Assembly (NCBI GenBank): GCA_026636295.1
Contig: CP089458.1
Span: 186,001 to 250,000, forward strand
Reading direction: 5' to 3'
DNA length: 64,000 nt
Source of the DNA: Medakamo hakoo
Lineage: Eukaryota > Chlorophyta > Trebouxiophyceae > Coccomyxaceae
Positions 8,680-18,637 of the stretch are shown here, in pieces. The stretch's first letter is position 1. Every line of letters starts with the position of its first letter. Position numbers and translations under genes: made by a program. The notes beneath the pieces are model-generated. The model saw only the letters and a program-made list of their open reading frames with translations. It did not search any database and was not told where the DNA came from.

Positions 8680-11600
8680 ATGCCCCACGGGTCCATGTCG
8701 CACCCTCGTGAGGACGCCCCGTGCGGAGGCGGAATCGCCGCGTGCGCTCCGCCACCGGCGCCGCCGCTCGCGCGCCGCCCAGCCGCATGCTTTGTCCTCA
8801 AGTTCCGCGTCTGCTACGCGACCGTCTGGGGCCAGACCGTGGCGGTCCTGCTGGAGGAAGCACAGGCCGACGAGACGCGGACGTCCACGACCGTGCGCCT
8901 GGCGTGCCGGCACGAGGGCGCGCGCCTGGTCTGGGAGGCCGCGCACCCGTGGTCGCCCGCCCCGCCCGCGCCCGCCTCGACGACGCTGCGCTACCGCTAC
9001 GCCATCCTGGAAGAAGGCGCCGCGTCGCCGTCCGACGCCGAACCGGCCTGGCGGGCCCTGCCTTTACCGGCTGTGCAAGCGGACAGTGCGCCCGTCGTCA
9101 TCTCCCTCGCGGACGCGTGGGCGTCGGCCGGCGCGCCCGGAGCGCTGCTGGCGACCGCCGCGTTTCGGCGCGCCATCCTTAGGCACGCCCACCGCCCGCC
9201 GCCGCCGGCCGCCGGCCCTCCACGCCCGCCGCCCTCCCTGCCCCCGCCCGGCACCGTCCTGTTGCGCCTGGCCGTCCGCGCGGCAGGCCTGGCCCCAGGC
9301 GAACGCGTCGCCGCTGCCGGGTCGTCGCCGTCCCTGGGTTCCTGGGGCTTGCGCGACGCGCTGCCCCTCACCCCCGCCGGCACGCCCGCCGACCCGCACC
9401 GGTGGGAGGCCGCCGTCCCCGTCCCCGCCGCCCACTTCCCACTGACGTTTCGCTTTGCGCTTGTGGCAGGTGAGGACGAGGAACCCCGGCTGGAAGCGGG
9501 CGAGAACCGCGTGGCAGCGCTGGACACGCCCTCGACCGAGGGCACGCCCGCGTCTTCGGCTTGCATCTTATCCATCGATGCCGGTTGGCTTCGTTCGCCG
9601 ACGCCCTGGCGCGGCGGTGGCCTGGCCTTACCCCTCTTCTCCGCCCGGTCGACCGCGGGCCTGGGGACGGGCGAGTTTGCGGACATACCCGCCCTGGCCG
9701 CGTGGGCGGCGGCGTGCGGCTGTTCCGTCCTCCAGCTGCTCCCCGTCAACGACACGGCGGTCACGGGCACGTTTGAGGACTCGTACCCCTACGCCACGCT
9801 CTCCGTCTTTGCACTGCACCCGCTGTACGTGGACGTGGGCAGCCTGGGGCCGGCTGTGGAGGGCGGGCGCGACGCTTTCACCAACCCGCGCCTGCCTGGG
9901 CTGGGGCGGACGGCCGCCCTGCCGCCGCACCTCGCGTCCCGCCTCGCCGACGCACGTGCCCGCCTGAACGCGTCGCCCGACCTGGAGTACGAGGACGTCA
10001 TGGCCGAAAAGCTGGGCATCGCGCGCGCGGTCTTCGACGCGACGGGCGCGGCCGAGGTCGAGGGGGACGCGCGCTTCCGCGCGTTTTACGGCGCCAACGC
10101 GTCCTGGCTGCGCCCGTACGCGGCCCACGCCGTGCTGCGGGCGCTCTTCGGCACGTCCGACCACTGGACGTGGGGCGCGCTGTCCGAGCCGTCCGAGGAA
10201 GATTTGAGCCGCCTGTGCGACGACCCGTCTTCCGACCACGCCGCCACCATTCGCTTTTGGTGTTGGGTGCAGTGGAAGGCGCACGCCCAGCTGGCCGCGG
10301 CGGCCGACGCGGCGGCGTCGCACGGCGTCGCACTGAAAGGCGACCTGCCCATCGGCGTCGATCCACGTGGTGTGGACGCCTGGGTGTCGCCGAGCCTTTT
10401 CAGACGGACGGCCTCGACCGGCGCGCCGCCCGACTTCTTCGACCCGCGCGGCCAGGCGTGGGGGTTTCCGACGTACGACTGGGCCGCCGCGGAGGCCACG
10501 TCCTACGCCTGGTGGACGGCCCGCCTCTCCCACCTGGCCCAATACTTTTCCGCGCTGCGCATCGACCACATCCTCGGCTTTTTCCGCATCTGGGAGCTGC
10601 CGCGCGGCGCGACGACTGGCCTGCTCGGGCGGTTTAGGCCGGGCGCCGCCATCAGCCGGTCTGAGCTGGAGGCCGCGGGCATGTGGGACATCGACCGCTT
10701 GGCCGACCCGCACATCACGCCGCAGTCGGCGCTGGCGGCGCTGGGCGGCGATGAGGCCGCCGTCGCGAAATTCACGGTCCCAGGCCCGTGCGCCGGGCGG
10801 CTCAACCTCGCGCCGGCCGTCTGGGAGGAGGACGCGATCGAGCGGGTGGAGGGCGATGGCGCTGCCACCACCGCGGCGTTGCGTGCCGGCCTGCTGTCCC
10901 TGCGCCAAAACGTGCTGCTCGTCCGGGACGCGGACGACCCGTCCCGCGCCTTCCACCCGCGCATCGGCCTGGCCGGGACGGAGAGTTTCAAAGCCCTGGA
11001 GGAAACGCACCCGGCCTGGGCTGGGTGGCTGGCCGCGGCGCACGACCGGTACTACCACTCGGACGCGCAGGACGGGGGCTGGGCGGCGCACGCCAAGCGC
11101 GTGCTGGCGCCCCTGCTCGCCGCGACGGACATGCTGGTGTGCGGCGAGGATTTGGGGATGGTCCCCTCCTGCGTCCCGGGCGTGCTGTCCGGCCTGGGCG
11201 TCCTGGGCTTGCGCGTCCAGCGCATGCCGGCCGAGGCAGGGGCCGAGTTTGGTGACCCGGCACGGTACCCTTACCTCTCAGTCGCGTCGCCGTCCACGCA
11301 CGACACGCCGCCGCTGCGGGCGTGGTGGGCGGGGCTCGGCGGTGCCGCGCGCGCGCGGTTCTGGGAGAGGTGGGGTGGCGGCGGGGGTGGCGGTGGCAAG
11401 GCTCCTCCCCCGCCTCCGTCCACCTGCACGCCCGCCCTGGCCCGCGCCATCCTGGCCGCCCACGCGGCCTCGCCCTCCATGCTGGCCGTGTTTGCGTTGC
11501 AGGACGTGCTGGCGCTGTCGGGCTCGGCCGCCGTCCAGGCCCGCCCGCCCGCGGAAGAGACGGTCAACGACCCGACCGTGCGCAAGCACCGGTGGAAGTA

Positions 11601-11751
11601 CCGGTGCCAAGTGACGGTGGAAGAGCTGTTGCAGGATGCAGGGCTGGCGGCGGGCGTGCGGGAGTTGATGGTGGACGGCGGGCGGTTCGTGCCTGGCGCG
11701 GGTGGGCAGGGTGTGGGCGAGGTGTCGTTGGGCGCGCTGGCGCTGGAGTGA
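8680..11751 (+). CDS. DPE2: 4-alpha-glucanotransferase DPE2 (CBM20-CBM20-GH77)
   Basis: Intronless, 1,023 residues. Cytosolic disproportionating enzyme that takes maltose exported from the chloroplast at night, transfers one glucose to a soluble heteroglycan and releases the other. Domain order matches plant DPE2: a first starch-binding CBM20 (about 36-140, KFRVCYATVWGQ), a second CBM20 (about 185-280), then GH77. Catalytic signatures are present: substrate-loop start STAGLGTGEFADIPALAAW, nucleophile region ALRIDHILGFFRIWELP (Asp near 628), acid/base region VCGEDLGMVP (Glu near 822) and STHDTPPLRAWW. The length is close to the plant enzyme. There is no convincing transit peptide, as expected for a cytosolic protein. 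An in-frame Met six residues further in is an alternative start. Confidence 0.93.
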   Translation: MPHGSMSHPREDAPCGGGIAACAPPPAPPLARRPAACFVLKFRVCYATVWGQTVAVLLEEAQADETRTSTTVRLACRHEGARLVWEAAHPWSPAPPAPASTTLRYRYAILEEGAASPSDAEPAWRALPLPAVQADSAPVVISLADAWASAGAPGALLATAAFRRAILRHAHRPPPPAAGPPRPPPSLPPPGTVLLRLAVRAAGLAPGERVAAAGSSPSLGSWGLRDALPLTPAGTPADPHRWEAAVPVPAAHFPLTFRFALVAGEDEEPRLEAGENRVAALDTPSTEGTPASSACILSIDAGWLRSPTPWRGGGLALPLFSARSTAGLGTGEFADIPALAAWAAACGCSVLQLLPVNDTAVTGTFEDSYPYATLSVFALHPLYVDVGSLGPAVEGGRDAFTNPRLPGLGRTAALPPHLASRLADARARLNASPDLEYEDVMAEKLGIARAVFDATGAAEVEGDARFRAFYGANASWLRPYAAHAVLRALFGTSDHWTWGALSEPSEEDLSRLCDDPSSDHAATIRFWCWVQWKAHAQLAAAADAAASHGVALKGDLPIGVDPRGVDAWVSPSLFRRTASTGAPPDFFDPRGQAWGFPTYDWAAAEATSYAWWTARLSHLAQYFSALRIDHILGFFRIWELPRGATTGLLGRFRPGAAISRSELEAAGMWDIDRLADPHITPQSALAALGGDEAAVAKFTVPGPCAGRLNLAPAVWEEDAIERVEGDGAATTAALRAGLLSLRQNVLLVRDADDPSRAFHPRIGLAGTESFKALEETHPAWAGWLAAAHDRYYHSDAQDGGWAAHAKRVLAPLLAATDMLVCGEDLGMVPSCVPGVLSGLGVLGLRVQRMPAEAGAEFGDPARYPYLSVASPSTHDTPPLRAWWAGLGGAARARFWERWGGGGGGGGKAPPPPPSTCTPALARAILAAHAASPSMLAVFALQDVLALSGSAAVQARPPAEETVNDPTVRKHRWKYRCQVTVEELLQDAGLAAGVRELMVDGGRFVPGAGGQGVGEVSLGALALE

Positions 11752-12015
11752 GGTTTTAGGCTTTTTTTCGTTTTTTAGGCAGCTGTCTGCGCGCGCGCGT
11801 GTGCGCGTGTGCATGTGTGTGCGTGTGCTAGGCCGGGTGCGCGGGGTGTGCGCGATGTTAGAATCTGTGTTCCCATGCGTGGACGAAAAAATGGAGAACG
11901 AGGGAGGGGGGGGGTTGCTGTCGGCTAGAGCCTGCTTCCCCTTCACTCCGCATTTGGACACATACTCTTCGCTTTTTCTCACAAAAAAACTCTCGCAACC
12001 ATTACCCACCCGGAC

Positions 12016-14869
12016 ATGGCGACCTGGGATGCCAACGGCGGGGGCGCGCCGGCTCCCCCCGCTCCTGGCGGTGCGGGCGGCAGCGGCTACGTGCCTCCCC
12101 ACCTGCGCGGCGGCGGCGGTCGCGCGCCTCCGCCCGGCGCGTACGCCGGCGGCGGCGGCGGCGGCGGCTATGGTTATGGCTCGCGCGGCGGCCAATCTTA
12201 TGGCGGCGGCTTCGGCGGTCGTGACCGCGGCTACGGAGGCTACTCCGGCGGCGGCGGTTACCGTGGCCGCGGCGGCGGCGGCGGTGGCGCGGGCTGGGGC
12301 GGCGACCGGTGAGTTGCTTGTGTGTGCGAGGGGGTTGCGGTTCGGCCGATTGGCGCTGTTTCTCCCCTTCGCCCGACAGCGGGCCGACGGCAGAGGGACC
12401 TGACCTATTGCCTGGGCGGGCGGGAGGAAGGCGCCACCGCCCGGCACGGTCCTTCTTTTGCCCGCAAAGCCGATCGGGCCGACGGACAGAAAAGGCCGCC
12501 GGTGCGGCGGCGCGAGAGCGCGGGTGTGGCCCGCGGCGCCCACGGGCGCCTCTCTCCTGCCCCACCCCGCCCGCTGGTGCCGTGGGCGGCTTTGCGCCCA
12601 ACCCAGAACCGGGGCGACGCAGGAGTGGACGCGTCGCCTCCGACCGTGGGCAGCGTCAGCGCCCTTGCCGCGCCGGAGCAAAGACGCAGCGGCACGTGTG
12701 CGCTCCCCGCCCACCCGCCTCTGAAGGCCCGCCCACCACGATCCATGCCCCGCCTGGACGTCTGCGAGACCGGGCGAGCACAAGCCGCCGGGTGACGAGG
12801 GCGCTGGGCGAAACGCAAAAAAGAGCACGGCGCTCACCGCTTCCCACTCACACGCATCCCCTCCCCCCCCCCCCCCACAACCCACCCCCTCTCCCTCTCC
12901 ACTCCAGCGACGAAAACCCGTTCGAAGCGGACGAGCGCGTCAAAGCCGACGCGGACGCCCTGTTCGCGGGTGAAAACACGGGCATCAACTTCGACGCGTA
13001 CGAAGACATCCCCGTCGAAGCGACGGGCGAGGCCGTGCCCGACCCGATCTCCTCCTTTGCCGACGTCGACCTCGGTGCGTTTTTTTTTGTTGAGGCGGAG
13101 GACACGGAAGGAGCAAAAACGCGCGGCCTGTTTCCCGCTTTACGCACCTCGGGGGTCTCGCGACGCCGCGTGCGGCGGTCCGAGGGCTGGAAGCGCACAT
13201 GCACGCTCCCACAACGCGCCCACCCGCCCGCCCACCCACCTGCCCACCCACCCACCCGCCTCACCCACCCGCCCACCCCACCCACCCACCCCCCGCTGAC
13301 ACGACACACCCCAGGCCCGGCCCTCATGGCCAACGTCCAGCGGTGCAAGTACACCAACCCGACGCCCGTCCAGCGGTACTCCATCCCCATCGGCCTGGCC
13401 GGCCGCGACCTGATGGCGTGCGCGCAGACCGGGTCGGGCAAGACGGCCGCCTTCTGCTTCCCCATCATCTCCAACATCCTGCGCTCGGGCGTCCAGCCGA
13501 CCGGCCGGTCCCGCAAGGCGTACCCCCTGGCCCTGATCCTGTCCCCCACGCGCGAGCTGTCCTCCCAGATCCACGACGAGGCCCGCAAGTTCACGTACCA
13601 GGTCGGCATCCGCCCCGTCGTCGTGTACGGCGGCGCGCCCGTCGTCAACCAGCTGCGCGACATGGAGCGCGGCTGCGACATGCTGGTCGCGACGCCCGGG
13701 CGCCTGTCCGACCTCATCGAACGCGCGCGCGTGTCCCTGCAGCGCGTCGGCTACCTGGCCCTGGACGAGGCCGACCGCATGCTGGACATGGGCTTCGAGC
13801 CCCAGATCCGGCGCATCGTCGAGGGCGAGGACATGCCCCGCACGGGCGAGCGCCAGACGCTCATGTTCTCCGCCACCTTCCCCAAAGAAATCCAGCGCCT
13901 GGCCGCGGACTTCATGCACAACTACATCTTCCTGGCCGTCGGCCGCGTCGGGTCGTCCACCGACCTGATCGTGCAGCACATCGAGTACGTCGCGGGCGCG
14001 GACAAGCGCCAGGTCCTGCTGGACCTCATCAACACGGTGGAGGGCCTGACCCTGGTGTTTGTGGAGACCAAGCGCGGCGCGGACGCGCTGGAAGACTTCC
14101 TGTGCGGGCACGGCTTCCCGGCCACGTCCATCCACGGCGACCGCACCCAACAGGAGCGGGAGATGGCCCTGAAATCGTTCCGGGCGGGGCGCACGCCCAT
14201 CCTGGTCGCGACGGACGTCGCGGCCCGCGGCCTGGACATCCCGCACGTCACGCACGTCATCAACTTTGACCTGCCCGCCGACATCGACGACTACGTCCAC
14301 CGCATCGGGCGCACGGGCCGCGCGGGCAAGAAGGGCCTGGCGACAGCGTTCTTCTCCGACAAGGACGCGTCCCTGGCGCGCGGCCTGGCCGAACTGCTGA
14401 CGGAGACCAACCAGGAAGTCCCCGGGTGGCTGGCCAACATGGGCGCGCGCTCCCACTTTGGCGGCGGGGGCGGCGGCCGCCGCGGCGGCGGCCGCGGCGG
14501 CTCCCGCTTCGGCGGCCGCGACTTCCGCCAGGACCGCGGCGGCGGCGGCGGCGGCGGGTACGGCCAGCAGGGCTACGGCGGCGGCGGCGGCTACCAAAAC
14601 CAGGGCGGGTATGGTGGCGGGTGGGGCGGCCACCAGGGCGGCGGCGGCGGCGGCTGGGGCGGCGGCGGTGGCGGGTGAGTTTTTTTTTTTTTCGGCCGGT
14701 GTTTCCTTGCGCGAAGCGTGGTGCCTGGGGGCGTGGCCCCACCCGACCTGCCGTCCGTCCGTCCTCCCTCACTTTTTCCGCCCATCCCCTTTCACCCCTC
14801 TCCAACAGCTACGGCGGGGGCGGCGGCTACGGCGGCGGCGGCTACGGCGGCCAGTCCGCCTGGGATTGA
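12016..14869 (+). CDS. DEAD-box RNA helicase, DED1/DDX3 type
   Basis: Four exons: 12016-12308, 12908-13074, 13315-14674 and 14809-14869, with phase-consistent GT-AG junctions, giving 626 residues. The N-terminus holds the DDX3-typical [12 protein letters not shown] motif (the YVPPHLR element binds eIF4E in animals and fungi) and a Gly/Tyr/Arg-rich RGG region. The helicase core has the Q motif NPTPVQ, motif I AQTGSGKT, Ia [34 protein letters not shown] and [11 protein letters not shown] second RGG/GYGG tail ends in QSAWD, carried partly by a separate 61-nt exon. DED1/DDX3 enzymes remodel mRNA 5' UTRs during translation initiation in the cytoplasm. Intron 1 (599 nt) is much the longest in the window. 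About 260 bp upstream has GT-rich low complexity and no gene. Confidence 0.93.
13217..13304 (+). repeat. (CCCAC/CCCGC)n C-rich tract in DED1 intron 2
   Basis: Imperfect tandem CCCACCCA/CCCGCCCA units fill the 3' part of intron 2, ending just before the acceptor CACCCCAG. On the transcript it serves as a very strong polypyrimidine-like tract; the opposite DNA strand has many G3 runs and could form G-quadruplexes. Confidence 0.7.
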
Positions 14870-15729
14870 AGGCGCCGTGCGCGCGGCGTTTTTTTCCGCC
14901 TTTCTCCCTACCAAAACCAAAAAAAAATTCTTTTTTTGCTCCCTTTCCTCAAGCGTGTGTGTTTTTTAGCCTGCAGCCGGCCTTCTATGTGCGTGTTTCC
15001 TCTTAGCGCGTAGAGAAAGGCCTCCGGCTGTCGGGCAAAGCGAGAAAGATGGGAAAAAATGCGTCGCTTTTTTCCCCCCAACAAGTGTGGGTGGTGGGTG
15101 GTGGTGGTGGTGGTGTGTGTTTCCCTCCCTTTCCCCCCTCTCATTCGCGCCCCGATTAAAAATTCTTTTTTCCCTTAGTTGCCTTGCCTCCGCGACCGTA
15201 GGGGAACGCGGAATTTTGCACGGGCGTGCGCGTGAGAGTCTGTGCGCGGCGCGCGCCGCGCGGTTAAAAACAACCGCGCGCTGCGCGTTGCGCGCTTTTC
15301 TTGGTGTGTGTGTGTTTTGCGCCTCCCGGCGAGAGGCGATGTGCTGTGCGTGCGTGTGGGAGAGTGTGTGTGCGAGGGTGAGAGGGTGAGAGAGTGCGTG
15401 CGGAATCCATTTCTATACGAGCAACGCGCGGCAGACAAAGAAGCGCTTCCGGGCAGAGAGAGTGGGACGGGTGGGGGGACGGGGGTAAGCAACCCCGCCC
15501 CCCGCCCGTCTTTCGCTCCTGCGCGGCGGGCGCTCCCACAACAAAAAGAGGAACAAGAGAGAGTCTGTCTCAACGCGCGCTGCGAGAGAGAGAAGTGCGC
15601 GCTGCGTGTAAAACGAATACGCGGCTGTGCGTGCGGCGCACACGCCTTCCGAAAAAAAGAAAAACGGGTCTCGTCCTTTTCTGCAAAAAAAAACTCGACT
15701 CCCCCATCCCATCCCCTTGCATCCAAACC
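14870..15729. other. 860-bp gene-free stretch between convergent genes
   Basis: This is the longest stretch without a gene. It separates the stop codons of the DED1-type helicase (+) and the S26 homologue (-), so it must contain both 3' UTRs. It has many T and A runs (for example TTTTTTT near 14932), GT-rich runs near 15090-15120 and 15301-15370, and a perfect 9-bp inverted repeat CGCGCGGTT/AACCGCGCG with loop AAAAAC (15257-15280). Open frames here lack the codon bias of real genes and show no recognisable domain. I see no tRNA or convincing snoRNA. Confidence 0.6.
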
Positions 15730-16726
15730 TCACGCCGCGCTCGCCGGCCGGGGCGGCGCCAGCGCGTCCACGTCCAGCTCCGCCGCCACCACCTCTGCGT
15801 CCTCAGCCCGCGACCGGGGCGCGCCGGCCACGGGCCCGTGGTCGTGCGGCGACGCGGCCGCGTAGATGACGCGACCACGGATGGAGGAGAGCGGGACGGG
15901 GCCAAAGGCGCGCGAGTCGGGCGCGGCCGCGAGCGGCAGCGCCTCGCCCGCGTCCGCCAACACCCAGGCGTGCCCCGGCGGGATGGTGAGCGTGGAGGCG
16001 GACGGGCCGTCGCCGTCGACCAGGACGTCTCCCGGCAGGGCCGCGACCCGGCGGACGAGCGTCGTCGTCGCCTCCGCAGGGGGCGCGGCGGCTGGGGTCG
16101 TTGAGCTCGCCGCCGTGTGGCCCGGCCGTCCGCGCCCATACGCGGCGTCGTACCCGCTGCCCACGCCCGCGGGCGCGGTGAACGCGACGACGTCGCCGAC
16201 GCGCACCCCGCCGGGCGGGTCGCGCCACAGGAGCAGGCCTTCCACGGCGTCCCGCGCGGCGGCGGCGGCCGCGGCGGCGGCGGCCGCGCCGGCAGGAGAC
16301 GCGGCGAGCGCGGCGCGCGCGTTGAGCGTCGGCGCCATGGCCGGGCCCGCCATGAGCAGTCGCTCCGTCAGCGCCGCGGGCGCGGCCAGGGACTCGCGCG
16401 CAATGCGGACGAGTTGGCCAATGGACGCGTTGCCCTGGCTTTTCAGGTACTGCTCCATGGCGGCGGCATGTGCGTTGGCGAAGCGGAGCTGTGTGTGTGG
16501 GTTGCGGCGTGGAGGGATGGTGTCGGGTTGGGGAGGGGGGGAAAGCAAGGGGACAGGCGTCGCGGCACGCGCACAGCACGCCCTCCCTCTTCCACTCCGT
16601 TCCGGGGTCCCACGATGCCCGCTCTTTACTCACCAGCGCGTAGCGCATGCTCCAGGCACCGCGGGACGTCATCGGGAAGCGACGGGAGAGAAAACTCGCG
16701 CGTGTGGCGCGAGCGAATGCGGTCAC
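15730..16726 (-). CDS. S26 signal-peptidase-like protein lacking catalytic Ser and Lys
   Basis: Two exons (16726-16634 and 16488-15730, phase 0, intron 145 nt), 283 residues. The fold signature is that of S26 peptidases (mitochondrial IMP / bacterial Lep): the box B position reads GPAMAPTLN, the box D position LVRRVAALPGD, then IPPGHAWVL and DSRAFGPVPLSSIRGRVIY. In active enzymes box B is SMxPT with Ser as nucleophile and box D has a Lys base before Arg; here the Ser is Ala (residue 81) and the Lys is Arg (177), so peptidase activity is not expected. A C-terminal motif, HDHGP...AELDVD, resembles a land-plant S26-like family I recall that also has xMAPT and VRR. Function unknown; organellar location is plausible from the Arg/Ser/Phe-rich N-terminus. 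An alternative start (MTSRGAW, 16672) is in the same exon. Nearby homopolymer-Ala is low complexity. Confidence 0.8.
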
Positions 16727-17157
16727 AAGGGCTTTTTGTGCCGGCTGGGCGGAGGGGTGGGGAGGCGGTGCACCTCACACGTCAGGGTCTGGGCGTCGAG
16801 GACACGCACGCGCGTGCGTGCAGAGCGGTGGGATGAAGGGCGGGTTGGGGCGGGCCCGTGTGCCGCACGCTCCTTTTCAACAGCGGAGCGCGAAAAAAAA
16901 GGAAGTGACGTCGGAGCGAAGCCTGGATGCGCGCCTCCATATTTGTGTTGCGCGGCGCCGGCGCAAAGCACACAGCGCACGGCCGCGGCACAGCGGGTCC
17001 GCGGGCGCCGCGCCCTGACACTCCCCACTGGGAGGCCGCGACCTCGCTCTCTCCCAGCGGCCGCACCCCGAGGCCCAGCAGCGGGGCTCGCCTCGCCCGC
17101 ACGCGGCCCCCTTCTCCCGTACGGTGTCTGTCGCGTCGGTTCGGGCGCGAAAGCCCA
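16727..17157. promoter_or_regulatory. 431-bp divergent spacer (S26 homologue / BRCT gene)
   Basis: Separates two divergent start codons and should carry both promoters. It contains a palindromic TGACGTC (16906-16912), the core of bZIP/CREB-type sites, after a run of eight A. No TATA box is evident. Open frames crossing it have no coding-like composition. Confidence 0.4.
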
Positions 17158-18604
17158 ATGCCGCAAGCCGACGAAAAGCCGCTGGCCGGCACGCGCGTCG
17201 CGGTGTCCGGCCTGGTCGGCGAGTACCGCACCAGCATTGAGGCCCTGGCACAACGCCTGGGCGCGAGTGTAGTCACCACCGTCTCCCGGTCGGCCCTGCC
17301 CGACGTCCTCGTCGCGTCGTCCGTGCTCGCGCCCAAGTATAAAGTAAGACCGAGGGATGGAAAATGAGGGGAGGGAGACAATGGCGGGCGGGTGGAGGGC
17401 GCCCTGGAGGCCCTGGTGCCCTGGACCGGAGGGCGAGGAAGCGGGGAGGAGGCGCGGCCGTCGAACAAACAGCGAACCGGCGGCCCGATGCGGCGACACG
17501 CCGCGCGCGCTGCGCTGGAAAGGCTCTCAACCCTCCCTCACCCTCCGCCAAAAAAACACCACGACAGCAACTCACCACCAACTTGACCTCGCACAAGTCC
17601 GTGCCCATCGTCTCGCCCGACTGGCTGCACGCGTGCGCCGAGGCGGGGAGCCGGCTGGACCCGGGCGCGGCCCGGTTCCGCCTGGGCCCGCTCGCCGGCT
17701 TGCGCGTGTGCGTGACGGGCGCGCCCGGCTCCGCCAAGTCGGCGCTGGCGGACGCCGTCCGCGGCGCGGGCGGCGAGTACGCGGCCGCCCTGACCCGGGA
17801 CTGCACGCACTTGGTGGTGTACCGTGGGCACGCCGCGTCGAGCGCCGCGGCCGCGCCGTCCGCCCCGCGCACCGTCTCGGACAAAGAACGGTACGCGCGC
17901 GTGTGGGGCACGCTCCACGTCGTGTGGGACGGCTGGGTGGGCGCGGCGGTGGGGCGGGCCCGGTACGTGCGCGGGCTGGAGGACGACTTTGCGGTGCCCG
18001 CGCCGACGGCGGCCAACCCGCCGGCCGCCGCTGGTGCGGGAGGCGGCGGCGGCGGCACGCCGGCGGGTGGTCGGGCGACGCCGACCGCCGCCGCCCCGCC
18101 CGCCGAGCCTGCCCCAGCCCTCGGCCGGGCCGGTTCGGGCGCCCTGGCCAGTGTCGGCAAAGCGGACAAGGAAAAGGCGGCGACGCCCGCGCCCGCGCCC
18201 GCGTCCGCGGCCGAGGCCGCTGCGCCGCCCGCGGCCGCGGACGGCGACGGGCCCTCTCCCCCCTCCTCGGACGACGACAGCGACGGCGGCAGCGATGCCA
18301 TGTTCCTGGACGGCGCCCGCGTCCATCTGATGGGCTTCGACGGGATGGGAGCCGGGCCGGCGCCGCCCTCCTCCGCCGCCGCCCCGTCCCGCGCGCGGGT
18401 GGAGCGGTGGCTGCGCCGCGGCGGCGCGACGCTGGAGCGTGCGCTCACGCCCGCCGTCACCCACATCATCGCCGGGCCGCGCACGTCCTTGCCCGCCGCC
18501 GAAGCGGTGCGGGCGCACATGGCGGCCTTCCCCGGTTCGGCGGCCCTGGTGTCGCCCGCCTGGCTGCGGGCGTGCGTGGCCGCGCGCGCGCTGCTGCCGG
18601 TGGA

Positions 18605-18637
<33 letters not shown>

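Noticed and set aside
9628-11091. A 487-residue antisense frame over DPE2
   Set aside because: The + strand has full GH77 motifs with correct codon bias; the antisense frame has none.
15241-15290. The GC-rich inverted repeat as an origin, attachment site or snoRNA
   Set aside because: It is only a 9-bp stem, with no C/D or H/ACA boxes and no repeat partner elsewhere in the window.
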